A stretch of 64,000 bases of DNA. Origin: Aurantiacibacter rhizosphaerae. GTDB taxonomy: Bacteria; Pseudomonadota; Alphaproteobacteria; Sphingomonadales; Sphingomonadaceae. Below the pieces are notes generated by a model. It ran no database searches. It saw only the letters and a program-made list of their open reading frames with translations, and was not told where the DNA came from. Made by a program: the position numbers and the translations under genes. Location of the stretch: contig NZ_WUBR01000003.1 in NCBI RefSeq assembly GCF_009807005.1, positions 248,001-312,000 of the forward strand, read 5' to 3'. Positions 37,263 through 46,106 of this stretch are shown here, piece by piece; position 1 is the first letter of the stretch, and every line of letters begins with the position of its first letter.

Positions 37263-37997
37263 ATGGCCGCAACCGCCTATGGCACGAAAAAGCGCCTGAA
37301 CTGGAAGCTGATCGTGCTGATCCTCCTGTTCCACCTCGCCGGGCTTTATGCCCTGGCGCGCCTGCTGGCGCCCGAATTTACGGCCAGCGTCATGGAACAG
37401 GCCACCTCCATCGTCACGGTTACTGTCTCTACTTACGAGGTAGAACCGCCGGAGGTGGAGCCGAGCATCGCCCCGCCGCAGCCGGACGAGGGCGCAGCGG
37501 CGGAGGCCGGGAAGGAGGCCGTTGCAAGAGAAGTGGTGGCCCCGCCGCAGCCTCTTCCACGTCCCAGCCCCGCGCCGCGCGCATCATCCACCGGCACGGC
37601 CAATACCTCTGGCGCTGCAGACAGCGGGGAGGGGACCGGCGCAGGCGGCGCGGGCGATGGCACCGGCAGCGGGCGCAGCGGATCGGGGCAGGGCGGTGCA
37701 GTGGCCGTCGGCCCATCCGTGGCATCGGGCGAGTTGAACGAGGCACGCGACTTCCCCATTCCCGAAGGCGGCAGGGGAACGCGCCTTGGCAAATCGGTGA
37801 CCGTGCATTTCATCGTCACCACCGATGGCCGCGCGCGCAATTGCAGCGTCGCCAGTTCGGGCGTGGATGCCGCCACCACGGCGCGCGTCTGCCCGCTGGT
37901 GATGGAGCGCATCCGCTTCAACCCCGCAACCACGCGCGATGGCACTGCGGTGGAGGCGCGCTATGGCTACCGCGTCGATTTCAGGGCCCGGGGCTAG
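37263..37997 (+). CDS. TonB-like energy transducer
   Basis: A 244-residue protein with one N-terminal transmembrane helix (about 14-36, LIVLILLFHLAGLYALARLL), a Pro/Glu-rich then Gly/Ser-rich linker (about 60-155), and a TonB C-terminal domain (VTVHFIVTTDGRARNCSV, VMERIRFNPAT). The periplasmic linker is dominated by glycine instead of the usual long Pro/Lys-rich rod. It would energise TonB-dependent receptors, plausibly the one at 32541. ExbB and ExbD are not seen nearby, and a terminator separates it from the sulfatase. Confidence 0.82.
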   Translation: MAATAYGTKKRLNWKLIVLILLFHLAGLYALARLLAPEFTASVMEQATSIVTVTVSTYEVEPPEVEPSIAPPQPDEGAAAEAGKEAVAREVVAPPQPLPRPSPAPRASSTGTANTSGAADSGEGTGAGGAGDGTGSGRSGSGQGGAVAVGPSVASGELNEARDFPIPEGGRGTRLGKSVTVHFIVTTDGRARNCSVASSGVDAATTARVCPLVMERIRFNPATTRDGTAVEARYGYRVDFRARG

Positions 37998-38135
37998 CAA
38001 TAAGCTTGCGCTGGGCGGCTGAATTTCACACTGCGGGGGCAGCGGCGCACGCCTCTGGCCACGCAGCCGCAAGGCCAGGTTAGAGCAGTATCTGCCGCTG
38101 GTGACCGGCGCGGCAGAGCAATAGGAGCAGGTTTG

Positions 38136-38585
38136 ATGGACGGCATGATCGCACAAACCATTCAGCTGGCGCTGGCGCCGGTTTTCGTGCTGGTGGCAAT
38201 CGCCAGCATCATGAACCCGCTATCCGTGCGCCTGGGCCGGGTGGTGGATCGCAGCCGCGAATTGCAACGCCTGCATCCGGAAACGGAGGGCGAGGAGCAC
38301 GACAATATCGTGCGAGAGGCAAGATCACTGGACCAGCGCATCGCCATCATCGGCCACGCGTTCCTGCTGCTGGTAACGTCCGGCCTGTTTATCGGTTTGA
38401 CGGTGGTTCTGCTGTTTCTGGAAGAATTCGCCGGTATCGGGCTGACCGGGGTCGCCGCCGGGGCATTCATCATCGCGGTGTCGCTGTTGATGTGGGCCCT
38501 GCTGATGTTCCTGCGCGAAACGCGCGAGGCAACACGGGTGCTGCGCATCCCCGAAATGTACCTGGAAAAGGATCGTCAGCTTTAA
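38136..38585 (+). CDS. DUF2721 family membrane protein
   Basis: A 149-residue protein with three transmembrane segments: ALAPVFVLVAIASIMNPL near the start and two after residue 70. The family signature NPLSVRLGRVVDRSREL is clear. The family has no known function. The ATG at 38136 follows AGGAGCAG. Its end overlaps the end of the convergent gene by four bases. Confidence 0.8.
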   Translation: MDGMIAQTIQLALAPVFVLVAIASIMNPLSVRLGRVVDRSRELQRLHPETEGEEHDNIVREARSLDQRIAIIGHAFLLLVTSGLFIGLTVVLLFLEEFAGIGLTGVAAGAFIIAVSLLMWALLMFLRETREATRVLRIPEMYLEKDRQL

Positions 38586-38890
38586 TCCGCCGGCGGTGCC
38601 AGCATCCGCTGCCCCTGCTCCCGGATGGCAGCATCGATCATCGGCTGCAGAAAGCCCAGCGCGGGCGGCAGCAGCATGTGGAAGATCACCTTGTCATCCT
38701 CCACATCGATATGCCCGGTAATCAGCTGACCCATCGCGTTGATCGACATGGTCATGCGATCTTCGCTGGGCCAGTTGGTCTGGATATCGGCCATACCACC
38801 GGGAATATTGTCACCGATCTTGTGGCTGTTTTCAGCAAGACGACGGCGCACTTCCTCGCGGCCAAGGTTGTGCGGGATTTCGATATCCAT
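38582..38890 (-). CDS. Polyhydroxyalkanoic acid system family protein
   Basis: A 102-residue protein of the family annotated as PHA granule/system protein, recognised by the start MDIEIPHNLGREEVRRRL and the centre INAMGQLITGHIDVEDDKVIF. It is soluble and small. No PHA synthase or phasin lies nearby. It overlaps by one base (TGATG) the stop of the XpaC-like gene, so it is translationally coupled to it. The ATG has AAGGA seven bases before it. Function here is unproven. Confidence 0.75.
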   Translation of the reverse strand: MDIEIPHNLGREEVRRRLAENSHKIGDNIPGGMADIQTNWPSEDRMTMSINAMGQLITGHIDVEDDKVIFHMLLPPALGFLQPMIDAAIREQGQRMLAPPAD

Positions 38891-39660
38891 CAATTGTCCT
38901 TTTCGTGCGGTGGAGGAAGTGAAGCATCCTCTCCGCCATATTTGTAATCGAGGTAGCGGTTCTTGATCGCCAGATCATCCAGCGAACCTTCCGCCAATTG
39001 ACGGGTAACGTGGTCTATTTCCTTGCTGATCTTGCCTAGGCTGTCGACAAGCTGCGCATCGGGAGACGAACCGGCGCGTTCTTCCCGGCGTAGGTTGTCG
39101 GGTATCTTGCGATAGGAATCAATGGTTTCGGGCAGATATTCGCCCACCAGCTTGCGTGTTTCGGCCGCTGCGGGATGTGCAGGATCGACATGCTCCAACT
39201 GCTTGCCCAGCGCATCCAGCTGGACGCCCAGATCGTCCACCAGCCGCACGGCGGGTGGGGGCAGGGCGGGGCGCTGGCCTTCCAGCCACAGCTCCGTGCG
39301 CTGCACCAGCTGCTTTGCATCCTGCGTGCGCGAGAGCGAGGCGCGGTCCGGGATGCGGACCTTGGGATAATTGGCAAAGATGAAGGCGGCGGCGATTATG
39401 GCGAAGAAAGCCACCATTACGCCGGCAAAGCCGATCCCGTTCAGGATCATGCCGGCAACGCTGGCCGCCATGAAGATGGCCAGCACCGCGGCACCGAAAT
39501 AGCCCGCGCGCTTCAGCAGGTTTTTCGTCTTCACCTGCTTCGATCCGCGGCCGATGGAATTGCCGGACAACCGGTGCCGCCCGCCATTCTGATTGTCACG
39601 CAGCAGGGCGCGGCTTTCAGACAGGATGCGGTCGCTCTGGCGTGTGAGGTCTTCGGCCAT
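38890..39660 (-). CDS. XpaC-like membrane protein, partner of TelA
   Basis: A 256-residue protein. The first ~50 residues are polar and basic; two adjacent transmembrane helices follow (about 60-105) and then an acidic helical C-terminal domain. The position directly after a telA-family gene and the overall layout match XpaC/5-bromo-4-chloroindolyl phosphate hydrolysis-type proteins that accompany TelA. Direct sequence resemblance cannot be judged by eye. The ATG at 39660 has GGGAAGG upstream and lies 26 bases after the telA stop. Confidence 0.6.
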   Translation of the reverse strand: MAEDLTRQSDRILSESRALLRDNQNGGRHRLSGNSIGRGSKQVKTKNLLKRAGYFGAAVLAIFMAASVAGMILNGIGFAGVMVAFFAIIAAAFIFANYPKVRIPDRASLSRTQDAKQLVQRTELWLEGQRPALPPPAVRLVDDLGVQLDALGKQLEHVDPAHPAAAETRKLVGEYLPETIDSYRKIPDNLRREERAGSSPDAQLVDSLGKISKEIDHVTRQLAEGSLDDLAIKNRYLDYKYGGEDASLPPPHEKDN

Positions 39661-39686
39661 CAGCCCTTCCCGCTCAACCTTCCCAC

Positions 39687-40895
39687 TCAACCTTCCAGGC
39701 TCAGCAGGCCTGTGTTGTTCACCTGCGTTGCGGCCTGTGCCTGCCCTTCGGCACGGGCGATATAGCCGCGCGATTTCTCCACTTCGGAGGAGAGCGTGTC
39801 GACCGTCTGCTTCATGGAATCGAGCGCGCGCAGCTTGAAGCTGTCCACTTCGTCCATGGTGTCGTAGATATTCTGGAAGGCGCGTTGCAGCGTTTCCATG
39901 GGGATGGTGCTGCTGGCGGCCTGTTCGTGGATCTGCGCGGTGTTATCGCGCAGCATCTGGCCGGTGGAATCAATGATGCCCGCCGTCGTCTGGTTCAGCG
40001 CGGTGATCTGGCCCAGCACCAGCTTCTGGTTGGTCATCGCCTGCGCCACGGTTACGGCAGTGCGCAATGCGCCCACGGTGGTGGTGCTTGCGCGGTCCAC
40101 GCCCTTCACCAGTTCCACATTGTTCTTCTTCACCAGGTCCAGCGCCAGATAGCCCTGCACGCTGACCGCCATCTGCGTCAGCAGATCCTGCGTGCGCTGG
40201 CGAACGTAGAACAGCGCGGTTTCGCGAATGGCCTTGGCCTTTTCAGGATCGGTGGCGTCCAGTTCTACCGCCTTCTCCTCCAGTTCGGAATCCAGCGTCT
40301 TGGCGATGTGGATCATCTGCTCCAGATTGCCCATCGCTTCCCACAGCTTCTGCCGCTCCACATCGATGGCGGCATTGTCCATCAGCAACTCGTCCTTGCC
40401 GCTGGATAGGCGCGCCAGAATTGACTGGATGTGCCCCTGGGCGGATGTGTAGCTGTCGAAATAGTTCTTCAGCTTATTGCCGAAGGGAATGATGCCGAGG
40501 AACTTGCGGCCCGTCATCTTGCCCTTGCGGCCGGGATCCAGATCCTCAACCGTGCGGCGAAGCTCGGTCAGGTCGGCACCCACGCCGCTTTCCTGATCCA
40601 TCGCGCGCACCGGGCGATCCAGAAAACGGTTGGACATCTGGCTGGCGGCCATGATTTCCTTGCGGCCCATATTGGTGATCTGGTCCACCTTCTTGCCGAA
40701 ATCGGGCGATTTCGCATCCAGCGCCACCAGCTCGTTCACGAAGCCATCGACCTTTTCCTGCAGCGCGCTCTTCTTCTCCTCGCTGACGGGCACCAGCCCG
40801 GCTGCCTGCGCAGGCGCCACGGTTGGCACCGGATCGGGCGGCGTCAGATCAAGAGCATTCGCTGTCTTGGTTGTGGTTTCGTTCGTGCTGGCCAT
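39687..40895 (-). CDS. TelA family toxic-anion-resistance-like protein
   Basis: A 402-residue soluble, highly helical protein of the TelA family. Recognisable stretches are FGKKVDQITNMGRKEI, FGNKLKNYFDSYTSAQGHI and TVGALRTAVTVAQAMTNQKL. Family members were named for tellurite resistance, but many appear to act in envelope stress. It heads a three-gene operon with the XpaC-like and PHA-type genes. Confidence 0.88.
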   Translation of the reverse strand: MASTNETTTKTANALDLTPPDPVPTVAPAQAAGLVPVSEEKKSALQEKVDGFVNELVALDAKSPDFGKKVDQITNMGRKEIMAASQMSNRFLDRPVRAMDQESGVGADLTELRRTVEDLDPGRKGKMTGRKFLGIIPFGNKLKNYFDSYTSAQGHIQSILARLSSGKDELLMDNAAIDVERQKLWEAMGNLEQMIHIAKTLDSELEEKAVELDATDPEKAKAIRETALFYVRQRTQDLLTQMAVSVQGYLALDLVKKNNVELVKGVDRASTTTVGALRTAVTVAQAMTNQKLVLGQITALNQTTAGIIDSTGQMLRDNTAQIHEQAASSTIPMETLQRAFQNIYDTMDEVDSFKLRALDSMKQTVDTLSSEVEKSRGYIARAEGQAQAATQVNNTGLLSLEG

Positions 40896-41020
40896 TTGCC
40901 TTCAATTCCCTCTTTGCCTGTCTCGGCACATATTACTGTATTAGGCATGCAAGACACGCGTTTCAAGTTTTGCCGCCAATCTCGTTTTACGCTGGCGAGT
41001 TTCCGCGATAATGATGCGCA

Positions 41021-42622
41021 ATGCAATCAGAACCCACTTCGGACGCTGCGGTATCTGCCTCTACCGCCCAGCCAGATAATTCTTCCACGACTTCCGCCCG
41101 ACCCACGAGGGGATTTGCCGAGGTTCTGGCCACTTTTCGCGGCTGGTGGGGCCATGATGTTACCGGCACTGTGGATCAGATCGCGGTAATCGAAAAGCGG
41201 CGCAGCGAGGGGCAGCTTTCCGCGCGATACCTGCTGATGGTGTCGATGTCGGCAGGGATTGCCATCCTTGGCCTGCTGTTATCCTCTCCTGCGGTGGTGA
41301 TCGGCGCCATGCTGCTGTCGCCGCTGATGGACCCGATCATGGGCGTGGGTTTCGCGCTTGCGACGGGCGATTTCAAATGGCTGCGGCAATCGGGCAAATC
41401 GCTGGCGATCGGCACGCTGTTCGCCATCGTGTTCTGCGCCCTGATCGTGGTGATCTCTCCGCTGCAGACCGTCACCAGCGAGATTGCCGCGCGCACCCGG
41501 CCCAACCTGTTTGATCTGGCGGTGGCCTTCTTTTCGGCCGTGGCGGGCGCCTATGCCATGATCCGCGGGCGAGAGGGCACGATCGTGGGCGTGGCCATCG
41601 CCACCGCCTTGATGCCGCCGCTGGCCGTGGTGGGCTTTGGCCTTGCGACCTTGAATGGCACGGTGTTCTGGGGCAGCCTGTTCCTGTTCATCACCAACCT
41701 TACCGCCATCGCGCTGACGGCAACGGCGATGGCGCGCATCTATGGCTTTTCCACCAGCCTTTCCGAAAAGCAGACGCAGTGGCAGGCGATCCTGATCTTT
41801 GCCGCTTTCGTGGCTCTCGCCATTCCGCTGTTCCTTTCCCTGCGGCAGATCGTGTGGGAATCGCAGGCGACCCGGCAGGCAAGCAATGTGGTGATGGAAG
41901 TTTTCGGCGGGCGCGCCACCGTCTCTCAATTGGAGCCGAGCTTCGAAACGGACCCGATGCAGGTAACCGCCACCGTGCTGACGCCGGAAATCATCGGTGA
42001 TGCGGAAAGCAGGGCGCAGGCCTTGCTCAGCCGCCAGCTCGATCGACCCGTTGAGGTTTCGCTTACCCAGCTGCGCGTCGGCACCAGCGCACAAGCCGCG
42101 GAAGAAGCGCAATTGGCGCGGGCCCGCGCGCAGGAACGCGATGCGCTGGAACAGGCACGCAATATCGCGGACAGGCTCTCTCTGCTGGCAGGCGTGCCGG
42201 TGGAAGAGGTTACCGTGGATCGTGATCGGCGCCGCGCCCTGGTGACGGCAAAGCCGCTGGATGGCGCCACGATGGATGCCTATGCCGAACTGGAGCGCCG
42301 TATCGATGCGACGGAGCCTGAATGGGACATCCGCCTGACCCCGCCGGTGCGGCCTCTGCCGCCAATCACCTTCGAACAGGTGCCGGCCGAGGGGGATGAG
42401 CCTGCACGCTGGGCGATGACCGCGCAGGGCGCACGGGCAGTGGCGCTGGCCGCATGGGCGCAAAACCGCCTTGGCCTGCCGATCACGGTCAGCGGTTCTG
42501 CCGAAGCCGTTGCCATCGTGCGCAATGCCTTCTCCCACCACAACCTCTCCGTCACCACGCGGGAGAGCGGGAACGGCTATGCGCCGGTAACGGTTAGCTG
42601 GTCACCACAAGGGAGCGACTGA
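41021..42622 (+). CDS. DUF389 (TIGR00341-type) membrane protein
   Basis: A 533-residue protein. A polar N-terminus is followed by a cluster of transmembrane helices (about 70-285) with the family signature SSPAVVIGAMLLSPLMDPIMGVGFALA and ATALMPPLAVVGFGLA. The C-terminal ~240 residues are soluble and resemble BON/OmpA-like folds in layout, with repeated short beta-alpha pieces. Function unknown. It is divergent from telA and starts four bases upstream of no other gene; the MAPEG gene follows four bases after its stop. Confidence 0.82.
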   Translation: MQSEPTSDAAVSASTAQPDNSSTTSARPTRGFAEVLATFRGWWGHDVTGTVDQIAVIEKRRSEGQLSARYLLMVSMSAGIAILGLLLSSPAVVIGAMLLSPLMDPIMGVGFALATGDFKWLRQSGKSLAIGTLFAIVFCALIVVISPLQTVTSEIAARTRPNLFDLAVAFFSAVAGAYAMIRGREGTIVGVAIATALMPPLAVVGFGLATLNGTVFWGSLFLFITNLTAIALTATAMARIYGFSTSLSEKQTQWQAILIFAAFVALAIPLFLSLRQIVWESQATRQASNVVMEVFGGRATVSQLEPSFETDPMQVTATVLTPEIIGDAESRAQALLSRQLDRPVEVSLTQLRVGTSAQAAEEAQLARARAQERDALEQARNIADRLSLLAGVPVEEVTVDRDRRRALVTAKPLDGATMDAYAELERRIDATEPEWDIRLTPPVRPLPPITFEQVPAEGDEPARWAMTAQGARAVALAAWAQNRLGLPITVSGSAEAVAIVRNAFSHHNLSVTTRESGNGYAPVTVSWSPQGSD

Positions 42623-42625
42623 TCC

Positions 42626-42976
42626 ATGACTGACATGCCTGCCGAACTCACCGTCCTGGCGCTGGCGGGCATATTGCTGCTGGTGCACATCTTCACCGCC
42701 ACCCATTTCAAGACCAAGCAATACGGCATCGAATGGAACATGGGCGCGCGTGATGAAAACACGCAGCCCCTGAACGAAATCGCCGGCCGGCTTGACCGGG
42801 CCCGCGGCAACTTCCTGGAAACCCTGCCGCTGGCAGTCATCGCGCTGGGCGGCGTGGTGCTGGCCGGCAAGGCGAGCGACCTTACCGCCACCGCCGCATG
42901 GGTGTGGCTGGGCGCGCGATTGGTATATCTGCCGCTGTACTGGGTAGGCGTGCCAAAGGTACGGACCTATGTCTGA
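42626..42976 (+). CDS. MAPEG family protein, truncated by an in-frame TGA
   Basis: A 116-residue MAPEG-type (membrane-associated eicosanoid/glutathione metabolism) protein with three visible membrane segments, containing the family segment GRLDRARGNFLETLP and LVYLPLYWVGVPKVRTYV. The TGA at 42974-42976 stops it before the last helix. In the same frame the next 17 codons read AVSLLALLFVLGVLLLG and then TGA at 43028-43030, exactly the missing helix. A single TGG-to-TGA change would explain this. It directly follows the DUF389 gene. Confidence 0.8.
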   Translation: MTDMPAELTVLALAGILLLVHIFTATHFKTKQYGIEWNMGARDENTQPLNEIAGRLDRARGNFLETLPLAVIALGGVVLAGKASDLTATAAWVWLGARLVYLPLYWVGVPKVRTYV

Positions 42977-43051
42977 GCCGTCAGCCTGCTGGCACTGCTG
43001 TTCGTGCTGGGCGTGTTGCTGCTGGGCTGAGGCCTAGGCCCTAGCTGAACG

Positions 43052-44797
43052 TCACGCAGCAACGTCGATCGGTTCGATCTCGCCCGATAGATACAGCTTC
43101 TTTGCCTTGGCCCTGCTCAGCTTGCCCGATGACGTGCGCGGCAGGGTGCGTGGAGGCACCAGTTCCACTACGCAGTTCATGCCGGTGACAGACCGAACCT
43201 TATCGGCGATCTGATCGCGCAGCTTCACCCGCTCATCGGGGTCAGACACGCGGCAATGCACCAGCACGGCGGGCGCTTCCTCGCCATTCTCCGTCTCGAC
43301 AGAGAAGGCGGCGATATCGCCGTGGTTGAAGCCTGCCAGCTGTTCCACCGCCCATTCGATATCCTGCGGCCAATGGTTCTTGCCGTTGATGATGATCATG
43401 TCCTTGGCGCGGCCCACGATGAACAGGTAATCATCGGCCAGATAGCCCATGTCACCGGTGTCCAGCCAATCGCCCTTGCCATCATCGCTGGGCACCAGGC
43501 ATTCCTTCGTCGCTTCCTCGTTACGGAAATAGGAATGCATGACGCTGGGGCCGCGGCACCAGACCTTGCCGATCTGGTGATCGCCCTTGGCCGCGCCGTT
43601 TTCGCCGCGGATTTCCACTTCCATGTCCTGCAACGGCTTCCCGCAGTTCACGATGGCGCGATAGCGGGCGGGGCGCGAAAGATCGCGGCGGGTACCGGAA
43701 AGGCGCTCCTCCTCGACCAGTTCTACGCGAATGCCTTCACCCGGCGGCATCACGGTGACGGCCAGCGTCGCCTCTGCCAGGCCATAGCTGGGGGTGAAGG
43801 CGCTCGCCTCGAACCCGGCATCGGCAAAGGCGTTGACGAAGTTCTGCATCACATCGGGCCGGATCATGTCCGCGCCATTGCCGGCGAGGCGCCAGCGCGA
43901 CAGGTCGAAACGTTCGGCCACGTTGGTCTGGCTGGAAACGCGGCGCGCGCAAATGTCATAGCCAAAGGTGGGTGAATAGCTGAGCGTCTCACCCTTGTTC
44001 CGGCTGATCAGATCGAGCCATGCCAGCGGACGGCGGGCAAAATGCTCTGTCTTGAGGTAATCCACGCTTACCTGGTTGGCGATAAGCGACAGGAAGCAGC
44101 CCACCAGGCCCATGTCGTGATACCACGGCAGCCAGCTTACCACGCGGTCGTTATAGCCGATGTCCATGCTGTCTGCATGGCCGAACAGGTTGTGCAGCAA
44201 AGCCTTGTGCGTCACCGCCACCCCGGTGGGGAAACGGGTGGAGCCGCTGGAATATTGCAGATAGCAGATATCGTCCGGGCTGGCTTCGGGCAGGGTGACT
44301 TCTGCCGCGTCCATTTCAGCAAATGTGGCCCAGTCGATGCCCTTGCAGCCCTGCCGCTCTGCCGCGGCGGATGCCATTTCGGCGATCTCCGGCGGATAAA
44401 GCAGAACCTTGGGGTCGGAGCTTTGCAGCTGCACCGAAAGCTGGTCGATATAGCTTTCCTTGCCGCCAAATGTGGTGGGCAGGGGCAGCGGGACGGGCCA
44501 GGCCCCGGCATAGATGCAGGCGCAGAACAGGGCAGCGAACTCGGGGCCGGTTTCAGCCACCAGTGCCACGCGATCGTCCTTTCCAATGCCCATCGCGACA
44601 AGGCGATAGGCATCGTCAACCGCATCTTTACGCATTTCGGAATAGGGATAGACGCGCTGCAATGCGCCGCGCATATCGTGGAAGTTCAGGCCCTTTTCAC
44701 TGCGCGCGGCATAATCGATCGCCTCGTTAAACGTGGCGAAATCGGATCTGCGCCGGGGCAGTGAACAGTCATTGGGCGTAGGTGTGAGGTCAGTCAT
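43052..44797 (-). CDS. Fatty acyl-AMP ligase (FAAL)-like AMP-dependent synthetase
   Basis: A 581-residue adenylate-forming enzyme. The P-loop-like motif YSSGSTRFPTGV, the segment SWLPWYHDMGLVGCFL and the C-terminal LDTGDMGYLADDYLFIVGRAKDMIIINGKNHW-type region (only key parts quoted: GDMGYL, GRAKDMI) are typical of FAAL/CaiC-like ligases. It would activate a fatty acid as acyl-AMP for loading onto an acyl carrier protein or CoA. No acyl carrier or polyketide synthase gene lies beside it, so the acceptor is unknown. Confidence 0.85.
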   Translation of the reverse strand: MTDLTPTPNDCSLPRRRSDFATFNEAIDYAARSEKGLNFHDMRGALQRVYPYSEMRKDAVDDAYRLVAMGIGKDDRVALVAETGPEFAALFCACIYAGAWPVPLPLPTTFGGKESYIDQLSVQLQSSDPKVLLYPPEIAEMASAAAERQGCKGIDWATFAEMDAAEVTLPEASPDDICYLQYSSGSTRFPTGVAVTHKALLHNLFGHADSMDIGYNDRVVSWLPWYHDMGLVGCFLSLIANQVSVDYLKTEHFARRPLAWLDLISRNKGETLSYSPTFGYDICARRVSSQTNVAERFDLSRWRLAGNGADMIRPDVMQNFVNAFADAGFEASAFTPSYGLAEATLAVTVMPPGEGIRVELVEEERLSGTRRDLSRPARYRAIVNCGKPLQDMEVEIRGENGAAKGDHQIGKVWCRGPSVMHSYFRNEEATKECLVPSDDGKGDWLDTGDMGYLADDYLFIVGRAKDMIIINGKNHWPQDIEWAVEQLAGFNHGDIAAFSVETENGEEAPAVLVHCRVSDPDERVKLRDQIADKVRSVTGMNCVVELVPPRTLPRTSSGKLSRAKAKKLYLSGEIEPIDVAA

Positions 44798-44927
44798 AAG
44801 TGCTTTGGGTTACCCCTTATCGCGCGCGCTTGTGGCGCCTCCCGAATAGCAATCGCGGCGCCGACAATTGCATCGACACCGCGTCAATCTTTCCCATTTG
44901 ACAGGAAGTGTGGCACGAATAAGGCCG

Positions 44928-45512
44928 ATGGACCGCAATTCACAAGCGCGAAAACGCCCGAACCGGCAGAAAAAACCACTCGACGCAGAACGGTTCGAGG
45001 AGATGGCGCTCGCCTACGTGGCGCGTTTCGCTACCAGCGCCGCCAAGCTGGAGCGGTATTTGCAGCGAAAATTACGAGAGCGCGGCTGGCAGGAAGGCGT
45101 GGAGGAGCCGGACATTCCCGCCATGGTCAATCGCTATGTCGAACGCGGATATGTGGACGATGCCGTCTATGCCCGTGCCAAGGCGGGTGACCTGCTGCGG
45201 CGCGGCTATGGCGGACGGCGGGTGAAGCAGGCGCTGGGAGAGGCCGGCATCGGCGAAAGCGTGGCAGATGATGTCGCCCCCGCCGAACACACGGCCCGCA
45301 CCGCCGCAGCGCATCTTGCGCGAAAGCGCCGCTTTGGCCCATTTGCTGTCGATCCCACTGACAGGGAAAAGCGCGAGAAACAGATTGCCGCGATGCTGCG
45401 GGCAGGCCACACGTTCGATCATGTTCGCGCCGTGCTGGATGCGAATGATGAGAACAGCGTAATTGAGTGGGTAGAGGAAGCCCGCGAGAAAACCGGAGAC
45501 TGGGACGCATGA
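44928..45512 (+). CDS. recX: Regulatory protein RecX
   Basis: A 194-residue RecX, a modulator of RecA filaments. Three-helix RecX repeats are visible: FATSAAKLERYLQRKLRERG, RYVERGYVDDAVYARAKA and LLRRGYGGRRVKQALGEAGI. A basic N-terminus precedes them. The ATG at 44928 has AAGG before it. It is not beside recA. The stop overlaps the start of the DUF192 gene (ATGA). Confidence 0.85.
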   Translation: MDRNSQARKRPNRQKKPLDAERFEEMALAYVARFATSAAKLERYLQRKLRERGWQEGVEEPDIPAMVNRYVERGYVDDAVYARAKAGDLLRRGYGGRRVKQALGEAGIGESVADDVAPAEHTARTAAAHLARKRRFGPFAVDPTDREKREKQIAAMLRAGHTFDHVRAVLDANDENSVIEWVEEAREKTGDWDA

Positions 45513-46006
45513 TCACTTCGCGCAAATGGATGATGGCATTGGGCGCTGTTCTGGCAGGGGCGCTGGCCGCATGTTCGCCGCAAGCCGCAGAGCAGGTGCC
45601 CGAACCCACCGGCGGCACATTCTCCACGCATCCCGAATCAGGGCTGGAAGTGGTTCCAGTGACCGTGACGACCGATGATGCGACCCACACCTTCATGGCC
45701 GAAATGGCAGATACCGCAGAGGCGCAGCGCCGCGGCCTGATGTTCCGCACCGAAATGGGCGCGAACGAGGGGATGATCTTCCCCTATGACACGCCTGACA
45801 ACCTCGGCTTCTGGATGCGCAACACCGTGCTGCCGCTGGATATCATCTTCATCGGCCCGGATAAGCGCATCCTGAATATCGCAGAAGGCGTGCCGTATAA
45901 CGAAACCAGCGTCACCTCGGACGGGCTGGCCATCGCCGTGCTGGAACTGCACTGGGGCAGGGCCGAAGAACTGGGCATCGGGGCCGGCGATCTGGTGGAG
46001 TGGTAG
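45509..46006 (+). CDS. DUF192 family lipoprotein
   Basis: A 165-residue exported protein with lipobox LAAC (about Cys22). The DUF192 core is clear: FMAEMADTAEAQRRGLMFR, GMIFPYDTPDNLGFWMRNT and LPLDIIFIGPDKRI. The family is widespread and of unknown function. It is translationally coupled to recX by a four-base overlap. Confidence 0.85.
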   Translation: MITSRKWMMALGAVLAGALAACSPQAAEQVPEPTGGTFSTHPESGLEVVPVTVTTDDATHTFMAEMADTAEAQRRGLMFRTEMGANEGMIFPYDTPDNLGFWMRNTVLPLDIIFIGPDKRILNIAEGVPYNETSVTSDGLAIAVLELHWGRAEELGIGAGDLVEW

Positions 46007-46091
46007 GCAGCGCAGCCCGCCCCTACGCTGCGCACTGCAAACAGCAAGCGAATCAATCCAAGCCTATTGGCGATCCGCTTCGGAGGCGCTA

Positions 46092-46106
46092 ATGGCGCGG
46101 GCATGA
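46092..46106 (+). other. Possible four-codon leader ORF ending on the NDUFA12 start
   Basis: ATG GCG CGG GCA TGA: its stop overlaps the ATG at 46103 (ATGA) and a strong GGAGG lies six bases before its start, while the NDUFA12 ATG has no ribosome binding site at normal spacing. It may feed ribosomes to the downstream gene by termination-reinitiation. This is a reading of local sequence only. Confidence 0.3.

Noticed and set aside
42974-42976. TGA in the MAPEG gene read as selenocysteine
   Set aside because: No SECIS-like hairpin directly after it, and MAPEG proteins do not use selenocysteine. TGG to TGA explains it.
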